From Gnetum montanum (taxonomy: Eukaryota; Streptophyta; Gnetopsida; Gnetales; Gnetaceae): a DNA stretch of 64,000 nt. The notes under the pieces were generated by a model. The model did no database searches and had not been told where the DNA came from. It saw nothing but the letters and a program-made list of their open reading frames with translations. Positions 33,388 through 45,930 of the stretch are shown here, piece by piece; the stretch's first letter is position 1, and each line of letters begins with the position of its first letter. The stretch spans positions 1,627,826 to 1,691,825 of the forward strand of contig MNCI01037953.1 of NCBI GenBank assembly GCA_015680685.1. The letters run 5' to 3'. Made by a program: the position numbers and the translations under genes.

Positions 33388-34143
33388 TGTACTGACCGAA
33401 ATCGTCGGTGTAAGGCTAGAAGGGAAAAACAAACACCGAAAGATCACCGGATAGGTATAGATGACCCTGCCTTCATGTGAGGGCAAGCTGGAAAAGAAAA
33501 CGAAGGTAGAGTGCCTTGGATGGTTTGCATGCAAATTAACCAAGGACTTCCTCGAACGTAAGCTATAGCCTACGCTGGAGTTATCGTAACTGATGCACGA
33601 CATGTAAACAGTGACGTGCAAAATGAAAACAGTGCATATATAGAACTGTATTGTAAACAAGGCATAAAATGAATTTAAAACAAAGTAAACAATATAAAGG
33701 AAGGAAAAAATGAACTGTATTGTATTGCTTAGAATGAATGTGCACCAGTCAAAGTGTAGTTGCACGTGTGGATGGAAAGTCATAGGGTGATATGCTTGCA
33801 GGTGGAGTCAGGTGCACCTGAGCATCCAAAAGTTGCTAGTCAGTGTTTCCTAAGCTGTCAACCTTCAAAATTGCCAACCTTGTTTATGTGAATGGATGGG
33901 GTATTTATAAGGTTTGTCTAGGTTTGGGTATGGAACTCATAGATGGATCAATGGCTGAGAAATGAGAGGAAAATAGATCATGTGATAGGTGTTAGGTGGA
34001 CAACTATGTGTCAATTGGATGTGCATAAGTGGGCTACGTTTTTAATTGGATGCACTGTATCTTATAGCTTGTGTTGGCTTACACAAGCTAGCTTACGCCC
34101 ATGGAAGCAGATACAATTTGGAGTGTAAGAGCTTGACAAGCTC
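33388..34143 (-). repeat. Truncated 5' LTR of element 4
   Basis: It matches 19,671-20,440 closely (TACTGACCGAAATCGTCGG, GCACTGTATCTTA), including the TATA box at 33,900-33,911. It breaks off after AGCTTGACAAGCTCA at about 34,140, so U3 with the hairpin array is missing from this copy. Confidence 0.85.
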
Positions 34144-34395
34144 AGCGGTCTCCTTACTTTAAGTTAGTGAAGTGAAAGTTATATGGTTTAACTCTTGATG
34201 AGGTGTATGATAGGTTGATGTTGTTGGCTCAAACTAAGACTAAAGTGCAAATTATATGGTTTAACTTTGATGAGACATATGATATGTTAATGTTGTTGGC
34301 TCAAACTAAGACTAAGTATAAACATGATTGAAACATTGTAATAGAATCTAAGCCTAAGTGTAATGAAAGTAAAGAGACTAATCTAGGCTATAGGT
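34144..34395. repeat. Junction segment with a 74-bp tandem duplication
   Basis: Two copies of a unit of about 74 bp (ATATGGTTTAACT ... TTGGCTCAAACTAAGACTAA) occupy 34,167-34,316 with a few differences. Its origin is unclear; it lies between the broken LTR of element 4 and the LTR of element 5 and could be the end of the latter. Confidence 0.55.
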
Positions 34396-34399
34396 AATA

Positions 34400-35175
34400 A
34401 GCATTTTTTCTTGGTTTACTGTTCATGTTTTGGGCTTATGAAACTGTCATTGGGGTTACCAAGTGTTATGCTATTGGGTGAACCAAATAATAACACTGTT
34501 GGGACTAGCAAACAATTATACTATACATTCAAAACTAGTCATATTTGTACTACCTTACTAAGGAACATGAGAAAAGTAAGGTACTTAGGAACTGTAAACA
34601 ACTTAAGAAAAGCAAACACACTCAAAGATAGTAATTATACTAAGTAAAAATGAGTAAACTAAGTAGAATGTTGTAATATGGAAAACAAACTCAATCTTTA
34701 TTTCTGGCCATGAACTGTGCCCAAGAATAATTCACTCAAACAAAGATTTTGTACAACTATTTAACATTACATTGTGAGAATTCACTAAATCACTAAGTGT
34801 AAAAGCATAGAAACAAACTACAAGAATTTGCCTAAGTATTGGACTGAAATTGTTCATTTGATGTGATGGTGGGTTGGCATTTATAGTGAAGACTAAAACC
34901 CACTACATCATCTCTACAATGACATAAGCATAGCTACAATATCATAGATATGATATCACATTGTTGACTCAAATGATTTTATCAAACCCCTACGACTAAC
35001 TGGAAAGTCATGCTTGAGTTAAAATAATAGGAGGGTAGAGTTCCTTACAAAATTTATGGGGTTGTATACAAACTTGAATACTATGACTTATTTACATGAC
35101 CAACTCTATTGTGAATGCTACATTGTGGTTCAAGTGATGTTTAGAAAATTATCATGCATTGCATGATGGACATAC
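34400..35175 (-). repeat. 3' LTR of element 5 (ends approximate)
   Basis: Matches to the minus-strand LTR of element 6 include GGGTTACCAAGTGTTATGCTA (against GGGATTACCAAGTGAATACG) and the TCTTTAT ... CACTCAAACAAAG region. The TATA box (CTATAAATG, minus) is at 34,878-34,886. U3 (34,890-35,170) is made of TAGCTACAATATCATAG words. The terminal bases could not be fixed. Confidence 0.6.
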
Positions 35176-35234
35176 ATGATAAACAAAATAAGACAAAACA
35201 AAATAAAATAAAACTTTAGATTTCGATGTAGCCT

Positions 35235-37897
35235 TTAAGTTCTTGGTTCTGGTGGCTTCTCCATTGGTCTTTTCCTTTTGTCATTAGGTTTTTGAAATTG
35301 ATAGTGGTTAAGTAATGCCTAAAGTTTCTCCTCTTCTGATCTAGGATCATGCATCATCTAGGAGAATTTGGCGATGTTTGCCAGAGTTGATACTTTCCAT
35401 GGGCAAGGTAATTATGGAAGCATCATATTTGCCTTCACATACTAGGTCGCAAACTATAGTAATTCTTCTTCAAATGCTATAACTACTTTTTTCAGTTCCT
35501 AGTAATTTGTCATTCTATGAGCTAGATTTGCTGTAATGTCCTTTTGATCTTGGTAGCTAGCCTTGATCACTTGGAGTCCAGAGTTTACAATATGTAGCTT
35601 TTGTTGGGTTTTCCTCTTATCTAAAAACTCTTTTGCATATAGCACATATACTACAACCACTTACTACTCTAGTTCATTTCTAGGTCTACTTACAATGAGC
35701 ATGGCTAGATTAGCATAGTTAAGGTTTGCTAATTCATTTCTAGGTCTCTATTTTTGATTTCTGCTTAATGTACATGGGAAAGTCCATCCAAGATTGGCTA
35801 TCAATTAGGTGTTTGCATTGTGATTAAGATGACTTTGGCTTTAGACATTTGGATTTCCTTTTCATTAATCTATTTATATATCTCTACTTGGTCTTTGAAG
35901 TGCTCTTTTAGCCTCTCATGTTTCTTGGCCTCATTTTTCCACACATTAATCTCAATAGCTAAATTTTGGTAGATTGTGTAGACTTCCTTCATTGATAAGG
36001 TTCTATTTTATCTGGTCAATTTTTACATGTCTTGGTTGACTCTTACAAACTACTCTCTGAGTTGATGGATGTTCTTTTTAAGGACATTATTCTATTTTTC
36101 AATGTTCATCAACCTTGTATTTTTGGTAGCAATATTCTTATTCTATTCTTCTAAGGTAGGCAGAGCTTTGGCATGAGCATATGTTTGTGCTTTAGCCACT
36201 AAGGCATTTCACGTTGCTTTCTCCTTCTTCATTTCCACTTAGATGTTTTTGGCTACCAGCTAGGCTACTTACTTAGTTTTAATTTTATCTAGCTAGTCTA
36301 GCACTACGTATCATAAAGGGTATTGTTTTTCTACTCTTAACACTTTTAATTCCCCTCGAAACCTCTGCACCTCATTTTTGCATGTTTAGGCCTAGTTTTA
36401 GCCATCACTAGCTTGTCCTTAGCTAAAATGAGTTTAGACTGTACTACAGTGATATCATTTGGGATATCAAAAAGGTTATGCATCACTTGTCCTATCTACA
36501 ATAGTTAATCTAAGATGTCATGTTCCTGTGGGGCCATAGAGGTTCCAGCTATGGTTTCGACATCTTTAGCTCTAGTAATATATGTTGGTGGCATAATAAA
36601 AAAATTGAAAGATTCTTTAATATGATTTGTAATTAATTTAGCTACTCCTACTACATCCTAGTGCTACATAACCAAAACTGTGGCTCCTTCTCTTATTTTA
36701 AGCATAATCTGGAAGGATGTAATGTTCCCTAATGTTTGCTTTGTCTAATCCTCATCTTCTTCTACCTATAATGATATTTGACCACTAATGGATCTTGTTG
36801 ATACTAGGGACCTTCTAGGATTGTCTCTTACTTGATACATGCTTGAGACTTCTCTATTCCCCTAGTTGATGGTTTTGACTATTTGCTGTAGATGCTTGAT
36901 AAAAGGTCTATAATTCTACTATGTTTATGGGGCACTTGATCTTGGTCTATTATTAGTTGGTGTTAACCCATTGGATCCTACTTGCTCTTGTTTAATGGCT
37001 AGGATGTTTCTAGCTAGTGTTGATTTTATAGCTTTCTCAGTGCCTACTGGCTTCTCCATTTGACCTTTCTTAGGAGGCACTGGCTTTGAGATCTTGGTGT
37101 AGGATGCATTTTGGGCTTTGCATAGAACATCATTGGTGTAGCCTAGAATTCTAGCTTTCTTGCATAGTCTTCTTATGAGGCAAGGGAATCGTAAAGTGAG
37201 TTTCCCTATCTTCTTCTCTTGAAATCTTCTTTGGATTTCTAGGAATAGGAAATAAGCCATGTTTTCTTGAATTTTTTCCATGAGGATAGCACTTCCTCTT
37301 GTAACATAGGTGGAAATCCTATTTAATCTATTGGTGGAAAAGATGTAATAAGTTTCAATGTTGATGTAGATCTTCTCTTTAATGGACAATTTACTATATT
37401 CTTTATTTGCTTTTTCATAAGGCCTCTATAATCACAACTTTTTTACATTAGTGTTGGACCTTGTGGATATTTGATTTGATATTTGGAAGCTTCAATGCCT
37501 TTGTGATTACTGCAAATGAATAGGGCACTGTGATTTCTTTAATTTTGACTATGGAATCATCTTATTTATTTCTCTAGATATCATTCACAACTACATGATA
37601 GTGTTGGCCAAAAAGAAGAAGCTTGGAGTTGCTCTCAGACATTGGTAGGTGGAAACTCCATAAATGGTTTGAAATTAAGATTTATTATGATTATGTACAT
37701 GATGGACTTCTCTTGGCTAGCTTGGAGACACTCATTTGATAGCATGAAGTGTTGTCCTTGCCCTTGAGCTAGTGGTGCTTTAGCTTCAGCTTATATGGAA
37801 TGTTCCTTGGAGTTTTTTCTCTAACTTGTTCCCTTCCTCTAGGTCTTTTACCCATTTGTTGTAAGGATCCTTCAGCTGTGGATCTTTTAGGAGCCAT
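35235..37897 (-). pseudogene. 3' gene of element 5 (unknown function)
   Basis: It starts ATGGCTCCTAAAAGA at 37,897 with a basic segment, and ends at TAA 35,237-35,235 after EKPPEPRT. The stretch 37,389-36,925 is open for 154 codons and contains LEIQRRFQEKKIGKLTLRFPCLIRRLCKKARILG; the same place in element 6 reads ILPFQCLIRKICKRVGI. With the preceding helix this resembles the end of the putative plant transposon protein domain common in repetitive plant proteins. The rest is Lys/Glu/Leu-rich, coiled-coil-like, broken by stops. No membrane segment is evident, which argues against a true envelope protein. Confidence 0.6.
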
Positions 37898-38217
37898 CTA
37901 GAATCATAAAGAATTTGTTTAAGATTATCCAAGGATTTGAAATAAGTTCCTAATGGTTCATATTCCTTTCTTAATTCCTTGGATTTGATTAAGATTTATC
38001 CTTATTATTACTTTTTAGCTCTTATTATGCTTGCAAAGTTGAAAAAATTTCAAAAATAAACTCATAACTGCTATATTTTCTAATGTATTATAAGCAAGTT
38101 AGTTTCTTATGACTTATCACAATGGTTATTTTCTTATTTATGTATGTTGGAATAGTTTTTTGGGAAGAATTTTTAGGTTTACTTACTTAACATATGAATA
38201 GTTATTATATTTCTTAC
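37898..38217 (-). other. Putative leader intron of the element 5 3' gene, 320 nt
   Basis: The minus-strand donor is CAAGG|GTAAGAA (38,217) and the acceptor GATTCTAG ends at 37,898, immediately before the ATG. It has the same position and nearly the same length as in elements 3 and 6. It is AT-rich throughout. Confidence 0.6.
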
Positions 38218-38459
38218 CCTTGATATATTCTTCTAGATATTAGAAAAATTTTGCTCAAGTTGCACAAACTATGCATAGTGCTCTCCCCTGCGACTATGTT
38301 GATCACTTCATGATTAAGAGGGTTCAAGAATCATGTAAATCTGAGCTATAGTGAGGAAGTTATGTAGTAAGTAAGTTTGGTTGTTAGGGGGTTAGAGAAA
38401 TGACATGAACTTCCCATGCATCAAATGAGAAGAATTAAAAAATTTCTAACTCCTTGCAC

Positions 38460-38540
38460 ATATATATAGACTTTTGTGGCAACAACATTATAGATACAAC
38501 ATCGTAGGGGTTGAAACATCATAGCTACCATGTTACCATT
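38460..38540 (-). promoter_or_regulatory. Internal promoter-like block of element 5
   Basis: On the minus strand, GGTAGCTATGATGTTTCAAC and GATGTTGTATCTATAATGTT precede GTCTATATATATGTGC (TATA at about 38,468-38,460). These TAGCTATG/ATCTATGAT words are those of this element's own LTR U3 (34,890-34,980), not those of element 3. A leader of about 210 nt would lead to the splice donor at 38,217. Confidence 0.5.
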
Positions 38541-40150
38541 GAAAAATTTGGAATTTTGAGAAATTTTTAAAGGAAAAATAAATGAAAAGAGTAGTCTAGA
38601 AGATGTAGAGATGGTTCAAAGGGTTCTTGAATATGGATGATGCTCAAAATATAAGAATTTATCATTAAAAGTATATGAAAGAAGGAATCTTAGGTAAAGT
38701 AAGTTAATGAATTCTATAGTAGATTTTTGGTAGGAATTGTTAAGAGTTTGATGATATGTGAGTATGTAGGAAAGTAAAAATGATTTTTTTAAGTATTTTG
38801 GAGGTACAAGATGATGTGAAATTGGTCATTAGGTATAAAGCATAAGAGTTATACAAGTGGGTCCTCCCAAAAGTAGGCTCCAACCCTTAGTACCCTTATA
38901 TAACCACATTTATAAGTGTCCCTAGGTACTCTAGGAGATAAATGCAAAACATACCTATCTTCCAAAACACACATGTTAATATTTCCTTATTGAGAAAATA
39001 ATATTACATTATACAAAATCATCAAAGTATGATTATATATAATAGTGAGGTTGAATGGAAGTAGTAGGGATTGTAGAAAATGGGGCATTAGATGTCTTAC
39101 CATTGGCAAAATGAATTCCATGTATAATATATGGTTAAAGTAATCCTTAGCCCTTCCATCCAAGATCCAAACTAAGTCCTTACCATGTACCAGTGACATC
39201 GCATTGTATCATCTCAAGATCAATAGTCACAAGACTATCATAACTGTAAGAAGTATTACCACTTGGCAAAGAAGTCCAAGAAAGTAGTTTATTAATAGCA
39301 TATTTTATTTTTTTTTAAAGGAGACTTGGCCATTGGACAGAGGAGTGCCTTCATGCATGGATAAAATGTCTTTCTAGCTCTGTAACCAATGCGAGTCTAA
39401 GAGATGTTTAAATTTCCAAGTAGCCTACCTTCAGGCATGGGTAACATGTCTTTCAAATGGAATTCCTAAAATTTTTTATTCTATCCATTTATTAAATTAT
39501 TAATGTATCAACCTTACCAAAGGACTACCTTCATGCATGGGTAACATGTCTTTCTAGTGACATGGTAAGGCAACACTTATTTTAGACATTCATTTTTCAT
39601 TAGAACTCAAGTAAATAATACAACTTATAAGCAGGATGAGACTTATAGTAACAACTTTAGAGTATTCACAACTACCCTTGATGTCACACTATTTTCATTC
39701 CTACTTGGTTCTTCACTTTTCCATCCAAACATAATGATCATAAGTTTATTTTAGTTTTATTATGAAGAGAATGTCATTATGTCTATGGTAAGAACCTTTT
39801 ATTATTGAAAATGAATGGATAAATGATGCGGTCTCAATACATATATAATTAGTCCCTTAATGATTTGATAACATAGGGTGAAATTCACATTATTGGAACT
39901 ACATCTTATCTTATTCCGTTACACTTTATTAGAAAAATCAACAAAAATATGTACAAGAAAGGTAGTGAAAAATCATAGCAAAATGATAAGAATAGAAAAG
40001 TTAGAAAGAATTTAAAAGATATCAAAGAATGAAAAATGATCAAAAAATACAAAGAGTATAAACAAATGGAAAAGTTATGAAAGAATGTGAAAATTGTTAA
40101 GAAAATAAAAAAGATAAAAATTAGAAAAATGTCAAAAGAAAAACTTATGC
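38541..40150 (-). other. Post-integrase spacer of element 5
   Basis: Non-coding. At 39,340-39,560 a motif of about 34 bp (ACCTTCATGCATGGGTAACA, then TGTCTTTC) is present three times, near 39,345, 39,429 and 39,528, where elements 3 and 6 have one copy. The 39,940-40,140 part is A-rich. Confidence 0.6.
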
Positions 40151-40189
40151 CTAAGTGTCAAATTTGACACCCCCATAACTATCATGAGA

Positions 40190-41559
40190 AGTGAATAATT
40201 GGAAGATGGAATGGATCGTAAATTGCTTAGTAGATAGGGTAGAGTCCTTGAAAGAGTAAGGAAAATCATGGTTTTACTTGTTGAATACTGACAAAGATTA
40301 GTTTTTGTGGGCTTGTTGGGTGATAGATCTACATGGTGCTAGATTGGTATGTAGCATGAATGATGTAGGGTCTATCCCATAAGGTTTGGAACTTAGCCTT
40401 TTGTGGGACATGACTGGGATTATAGTAGAGGACTTTATTGCCTAGCTTGATTAACACTTATGTTATTTTGATGTCATGTCTACATTTGGAGTACTTTTTG
40501 TAAATTTCATTATTGATACTAATATATTCTCATTTAAGAGATTTAGATTCATTAAGCAATATCTTTAAGCTAAGCTTAAATCGAGGTCAAGTATGATAGT
40601 AGTGAAAAGGGTATTAAGTTTTGCTTGGATTGGTAGCATAGAAAATTTACCATAAACTAATTCATATAGGGAATATCCTATAGGATGTTTCTAAGTTGAT
40701 CTATATGCCCATAGAGCATCATTAAGTTTAGTGCTCCAATCCTTCCTATAACAACTAACTATTCTAGTTAATATTCTTGTGATTTCCTACTTAGTCACTT
40801 CTACTTGACCATTTACTCTGGGGGTGATAAGGTGTATTTAGTTTATGATTCACCCCAAGTTGTTGCATTAGCTTTTTAAATGTAGCTCTTGTAAAGTGAG
40901 TTTTGTTGCTAGATATAAGCATGCATGGTACTTCAAATTTGTTCACCAGATGTTGTTGAAAGAATTTAGTAATTGTTTTAGATGTTGAATCCTTGATTGC
41001 AACTACTTCTACCCACTTTGTGCAATAATAAACCATTATTAAAATGTAGGAATTTTCATTTGAAATTGTTATGTTTGGGTCCATGAAGTCAATTCCCCAA
41101 ATGTTGAAGGATTCTAATAGTTGTATCCACTATTGTGGCCCTTTATTTCTAGTTTTCAACCCTCCATCTCTTTGGCATCTTTAACAAGACTATGCAAATT
41201 TTTGTGCATACCTAAATATGATATGCTAAAAGTAATCTACCATCATTAGTTTTAGTGTTGTCCTTCATCTTGCATAGTGATCACCATATAGTCCTTTGTG
41301 TGCATCTTGTAGGACTCTTTGTTGACGTTCTTCTAGAACACACCATCTTATCAACCCATCAGGGCATATCTTGTAAAGGTTTCCATTAATTTCCATATAT
41401 TTTTTCAGTTTGTGAAGGAACTATTCCTTATATATCTTATCCCATTCAATAGGAAATTTTTGTTTGGTGAGATATGTTATGTAATCAGTAAGCCATGACT
41501 TCTCTTTTGAGTCTACAATCATTGCAGTTTTTGTGAATAGGTTTTCATTGAGAAATTGA
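40190..41559 (-). pseudogene. Integrase of element 5
   Basis: It opens after RNase H with WLTDYITYLTKQKFP. The zinc-binding region (about 41,290-41,150) is broken. The core at 41,084-40,791 reads MDPNITISNENSYILIMVYYCTKWVE (first Asp now Tyr), ISSNKTHFTRATFKKLMQQLGV (SDNG motif lost) and NTPYHPQSKWSS, in which the GQ(A/V)E segment is destroyed. Three catalytic positions are lost. Downstream text fits the C-terminal part by alignment with element 3 only. Confidence 0.75.
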
Positions 41560-42047
41560 TCTGATATTGGTTCATCATTCTCTTTGGATTCCCATCTAAG
41601 TATTGATACATGATCTACTACCACATTTTCAATTCCTTTCTTATCAATCATGGTAATGTCAAACTCTTGAAAAATAATGAGCCATCTTATCACTCTAAGA
41701 CTAAAAACTAGTTTGCTCTTTAGAAATCTGATGGCACTATGATTAGTGTGGACATAAATAGGATAATTTAGTACATAGTATTCAAACTTCTCAAGCACAT
41801 AAACTATAGCCATAAGCTCCTTTTCTATGGTGGTGTAGTTAAGTTGTGCCATGCAGATGCTTCGATTAATTCACTGTATATAAAAATGTCTTTTTTGCTC
41901 ATCTAGTTGAGTTAGAACTACTTCCAATGCGTAGTTTGAAGCATCCATCATAATGTGGAAAGACTTAAACCAATCTAGAGCTCAAAGGATTGGTATCTAT
42001 ATTAAATTCTATTTTAAGGTCTCAAACTCTTTTTCACATTATTCTAT
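41560..42047 (-). pseudogene. RNase H of element 5, cut by element 6
   Basis: Motifs: HIMMDASNYALEVVLTQLD (Asp kept; about 41,940), QLNYTTIEKELMAIVYVLEKF (Glu kept), VHTNHSAIRFLKSK (usual TDH-type Asp now Asn) and VVVDHVSIL. The reading is open from 41,852 to 41,421. The upstream RT part is missing because the LTR of element 6 starts at 42,048. Confidence 0.8.
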
Positions 42048-42834
42048 TGATGAGCAACAAGCTACCCCTATGCCCAACCATATGAATCATGAAGCGTTCA
42101 CGCGCAACTTGGTTAATATAAATAAATTAATTAACTAAAAGGAGTTTAATTAATTAATCTAATTTTCTAATTAACTAATCATTTAACTAATCCTAACATA
42201 AGTATTTGTTCCCACTTTCCATACACGTCCTAAACCCATGTATCCATTGCTGGGCAACCAAATGCTATGCTACTGGGCATAGCAAGTAATAACATTGCTG
42301 GGATTACCAAGTGAATACGTGCTACACTTGAAGCAGTCATACTTATGTATTTAATCTATTTAGCTTAATAATCTCAATAAGTTAATTGCTAGAAAATAAT
42401 TGTGAAATAATTGAGAATAATTAACAGATAATTGAAAACATTGAATGCATAAATAAAAGAGCCAATCTATCCAAAGTGTTGGAAGGTTTATTAGAAAGCT
42501 TATCTTTATTGTTGCACACACTGTTGTGCTCAGGTATAACAATTCTTGAATAAAGATCCGTACACTCAATGACTCTTGTTGCAGGCACTTAGGAAGAAAA
42601 TTATAACTTTTGAATTAAAAAAATGTAAGAGATTTTCTACAATTGAAATTTGGACTCTCCATAAATGCAGCTGGTAGGCACGTATTTATAGGTGACAAAT
42701 AGACATCGCATCAATGAGGCATTGTTGATGTAGATCAAAATGCATCGATGGGGCCTTGTGAATGAGGCCTCATCGACATGGTCGGCTACATTGATGAGGC
42801 CTCGTTAATGCAGCCAACCAATGATAACTCATCA
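42048..42834 (-). repeat. 3' LTR of element 6
   Basis: On the minus strand it starts TGATGAGTTATCATTGG after the purine tract and ends AGCTTGTTGCTCATCA, 787 bp. The TATA box (CTATAAATAC) is at 42,691-42,682. U3 holds GAGGCCTCATCAATGTAGCC and GGCCCCATCGATG words. Confidence 0.85.
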
Positions 42835-42843
42835 TACCCCCAT
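42835..42843 (-). other. Polypurine tract of element 6
   Basis: The minus strand reads ATGGGGGTA directly before the LTR start, equivalent to GTGGGGGTA in elements 1 and 3. Confidence 0.7.
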
Positions 42844-43084
42844 GAATAAATGAAAATTCATCCTCAAGTTCTTTTACAAAATTGGAAAGGTATGGGATTA
42901 TTGATTGACTTTTCTTTCAACAAAACAAACTTGACTAACTTGAAAAATAATGGAGTGCCTGGGTGTATGAATCAACACATTACAAAAAATGGTGGTGTTC
43001 AGGACACAAAATTGAACACCATGACACAACTCATCAAAAATTGGATAGCACATTCCTTAATGATGTGAAGCTTGTTAGAGAAGA

Positions 43085-45930
43085 TCAAATGATCCTAGAT
43101 GGTGGTGGTTCCTAAGGCTCCGAAAGACCTTCTCTAGCTTCACACACTGGTGGTGGTTGAGGTTGTGGTTGTCTTGTTGCTATTGCAACTTTAGGTGGGA
43201 GGTAGAAACCATCTAGTAGTGCTTCATTTTCTCCTCCTTACTCCTGGGATCATACACTGTCCACACAACTTTCCCAATGTGGGTTGGAATGGACACCTCC
43301 CAAGGACACGGGATCGTTGGAAACAACTCCTTAGCATTGACAAACCATGCATCAAATTAGTTGCATTCAATGTTGAATGCTCACATTATGTTTTTCAGCT
43401 CTTGGTAGTCATTTATTTGTCTAGCTAGGTCCTCGGTGATGGATCGTTGATCTGTGAATCACCCTTTGAGGACTTTGAGTTTAGCATTAGCAATCTCAAG
43501 CTTTTGCTTGGTATCCTTGTGGTATTTGAACTCAGCCTCATGTAGAAAATATGACCTAGTCACTTGCTTCTCCAATTCTAACCATGGCTATTTGGCTATT
43601 AGTATTGCCAGGTTTGCATAACAGAGATTGGCCGACTTCAAATACTTTGTCATCTCTTCAATTTGCAACTCTTTTAAGTAGATCTTTGCTTTGTCATCAA
43701 TCCCATCAAGGATGGGCTGCCACATTTCTCTTCCTTGCTAGAGTTGTTGGAGGGCTTCATTTACTTTAGCCTTTGCCATCTGGATTTCTCTTTTATTAAT
43801 TTTTTTGCAAGCCAATCTGGTCCTTGTAGTGATTTTTCACTCTCTCAAACTTGAGAGCTTCATTCTTCTAGGCAGCGATTTCGATTGTATACTTTCATTG
43901 CAAAGTGCATACCTCCTTCATTGATAGATTTTAGTTCTCTATGGTCAATTTCCTCAATTTAGTGTTGACCCTAGCAAGCTGCTCCTATTTTTGATGAATG
44001 AATTTCTGCATTTGATCTCTTTGAGCATCAACATTTTGTAGGCAATGATTTTTCATGGTCAATGCCTCATTTTCTTGTTGCATTAGTTTCAAGTCCTTTT
44101 TAATTGAATGCATTTCAGCTTCTGCTATGGACTATTTGAAGATGGCCATTACTGCTTCCTCCTCAACCTTTTGAAATTTTTCTTTGAATTTTTTTGATAG
44201 CTTCATCTCTTATCATTACCGGGTTGAGGATTGTTTGCTCTACAAGTCAGGCATGAAGTTTAGCAAACTCCGTGGCCAAGCATTGATTTTGCTCTTGAGC
44301 CATTTCTAGTTGCCCCTCCAAAATGATGCATTTTTCTATTGCATTTAGTAGCTTTGACTAGGTTGTAGTGATGTTTTCCAGAAGATCAAAGATATTCAGA
44401 GTCGGTTTCCTGGTTCCTACCAGTTGTTCCAATAGTTGTTCATGCTGGGCTACATTCAATTTCCCACTGACTATGCCTATGGATGTCTACACATCTTGGA
44501 TTGTAGATACATCTGGTACAAACGTCATTGGTGCATTCAGTGCTTTGGCCACATGGTTAGCTACCACTTCTACCACTGTTTCTTACCCTTGGTGCTACAT
44601 CACCAAGACAATTGCCTCTTCAACTTCCTCCAACCTCACCAAGAAAGTGGCAACATTCTTAGAGATTTATAGGAATAGATGATGTGTTGCTAATGACATC
44701 ATTACCTCCCAGGAGTTGGGATCAAACCTTGAAGCAACTGCATTCTTTGGGTAGAGAAAATGGAACCACCCCTCTCCATATGACTAACTATTCAAGCCAG
44801 CTCATTAGGGTGACTCATTGTTGGCCGATACAAAGTTGGATCTACCCCACTCATTCCTACCTGTTGCTCTTGTTCACTCAAGATTTACTCTTAGATTTGT
44901 CATAGATGCTCAAGGACTACATGAGCTTTTGATGTTATCTCTTGTGTGGGTGGTGGTGGCAGTAGCTCCTCTTCTTAGATGGTTACTGGTGTTTTATCCT
45001 TTATGATTTCTGTTCATGAGGCCAAGGGAGTATCTTGAGAGTGTCATTTGAATAACAAAAAATTCCTACCCTCTTACAAATTTTTCTTATAAGGCATTGA
45101 AAGGGTAGGATCCTACTTCCATGTTCATTCTCCTTGAAATGCTTCTCGGTCTCCAAATTAATTAGTTGTTGAAGGTTAACAGGAAATTTCTTGCTTAAAG
45201 CAGCGCATGCATGAGTGGAGAAGGTAGCCACCTTATTTGGCCTCACCATTGGATTAAGGTGGTAGGCTGCAATCTTGAAATAAATTTTTTCCACCAATGT
45301 GAGTGCACCATACTCCTTACGGTCCACCTTGTAACATCACTCGGTCCACTCCCTTTTTTCCTTAGGATCACCTTTTGTTGATATCTCTACTAGCTATGTT
45401 TCGATGTTAGGAAACCCTAGTGCTTGTGCAATGGATTTTGCCGAATAAAACACTTGAATGTCCTTGATCTTTACAATGGACCCTAGCCTTTGGTTGTTCT
45501 AGAAGAGATAGATCTCTCCCATGTACCATTCCACACTAGCTGTCATGATTGGCCACATGGGAGACATTTGCAATTGTGTTCTGACATCCTTTGGAGCTTT
45601 CTCCAAAAATGGCCTAAAGTTTATTTCTTGAAGAACTGATCTTTGGATCTTTCAGGACTTAATGATGTCTAGGAAAGCTTGAGTCAGAGTGACCTCAAGC
45701 CTAGGCATAGGTCCAAGAACTTCTCCTCATTGAGATTGTTTTATAGGCACTTCTTCTTCTAGAATTTATCGAACAAACTTCACTTTGGGCTCCTCACAAA
45801 GAGGTCCTATTGCATGGGTCACCTCTTGTTGTTCTTGGCCTTGTTCCTATTGGCCCCTTCTAGCTCTGGGTCATTTCTCCTCTGGTTGTGAGGGTTCTCC
45901 TTCTTGCAGGCACTTATTTTTGGCTACCAT
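43085..45930 (-). pseudogene. 3' gene of element 6 (unknown function)
   Basis: It begins ATGGTAGCCAAAAAT at 45,930, shares VTHAIGPLCEEPKV with element 3, and ends at TGA 43,087-43,085 after a Pro-rich tail (EPPPSR). The N-terminal third has VEWYMGEIYLF, IVKIKDIQVFYSAKSIA and ALGFPNIET, then an open stretch (45,327-45,001) with TLVEKIYFKIAAYHLNPM and ILPFQCLIRKICKRVGI. This order resembles the putative plant transposon protein domain. The C-terminal half is a Lys/Glu/Gln-rich probable coiled coil. Many stops. It is about 950 codons long, twice the copy in element 3, which has an internal deletion. Confidence 0.6.

Larger units (their letters stand above)
19671..34143 (-). mobile_element. Element 4: Tat-like Ty3/gypsy retrotransposon with dual RNase H
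   Basis: Read on the minus strand the order is truncated 5' LTR (34,143-33,388), primer-binding site, repeat-rich leader, gag, protease, a 3.2 kb middle region, RT, RNase H, second RNase H, integrase, minisatellite, 3' tail, purine tract and 3' LTR (21,367-19,671). Two adjacent RNase H domains and a CxxHxxxGHxTxxC gag motif are hallmarks of the Tat lineage. The middle region contains a spliced gene on the plus strand. Coding parts are broken but far better kept than in element 3. Confidence 0.85.
34396..42047 (-). mobile_element. Element 5: Athila-like element, minus strand, cut by element 6
   Basis: In minus-strand order it holds RNase H (42,047-41,560), integrase, spacer, internal promoter-like block, leader intron, 3' gene and 3' LTR. 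The RNase H is interrupted at 42,047/42,048 by the LTR of element 6, and everything upstream (LTR, gag, RT) is absent from the window. Its LTR and promoter words differ from those of elements 3 and 6, so it is a separate subfamily. Confidence 0.75.

Noticed and set aside
44368-44905. Plus-strand open frames of about 100 codons in element 6
   Set aside because: They lie opposite the 3' gene, whose minus-strand reading is supported by homology with elements 3 and 5.
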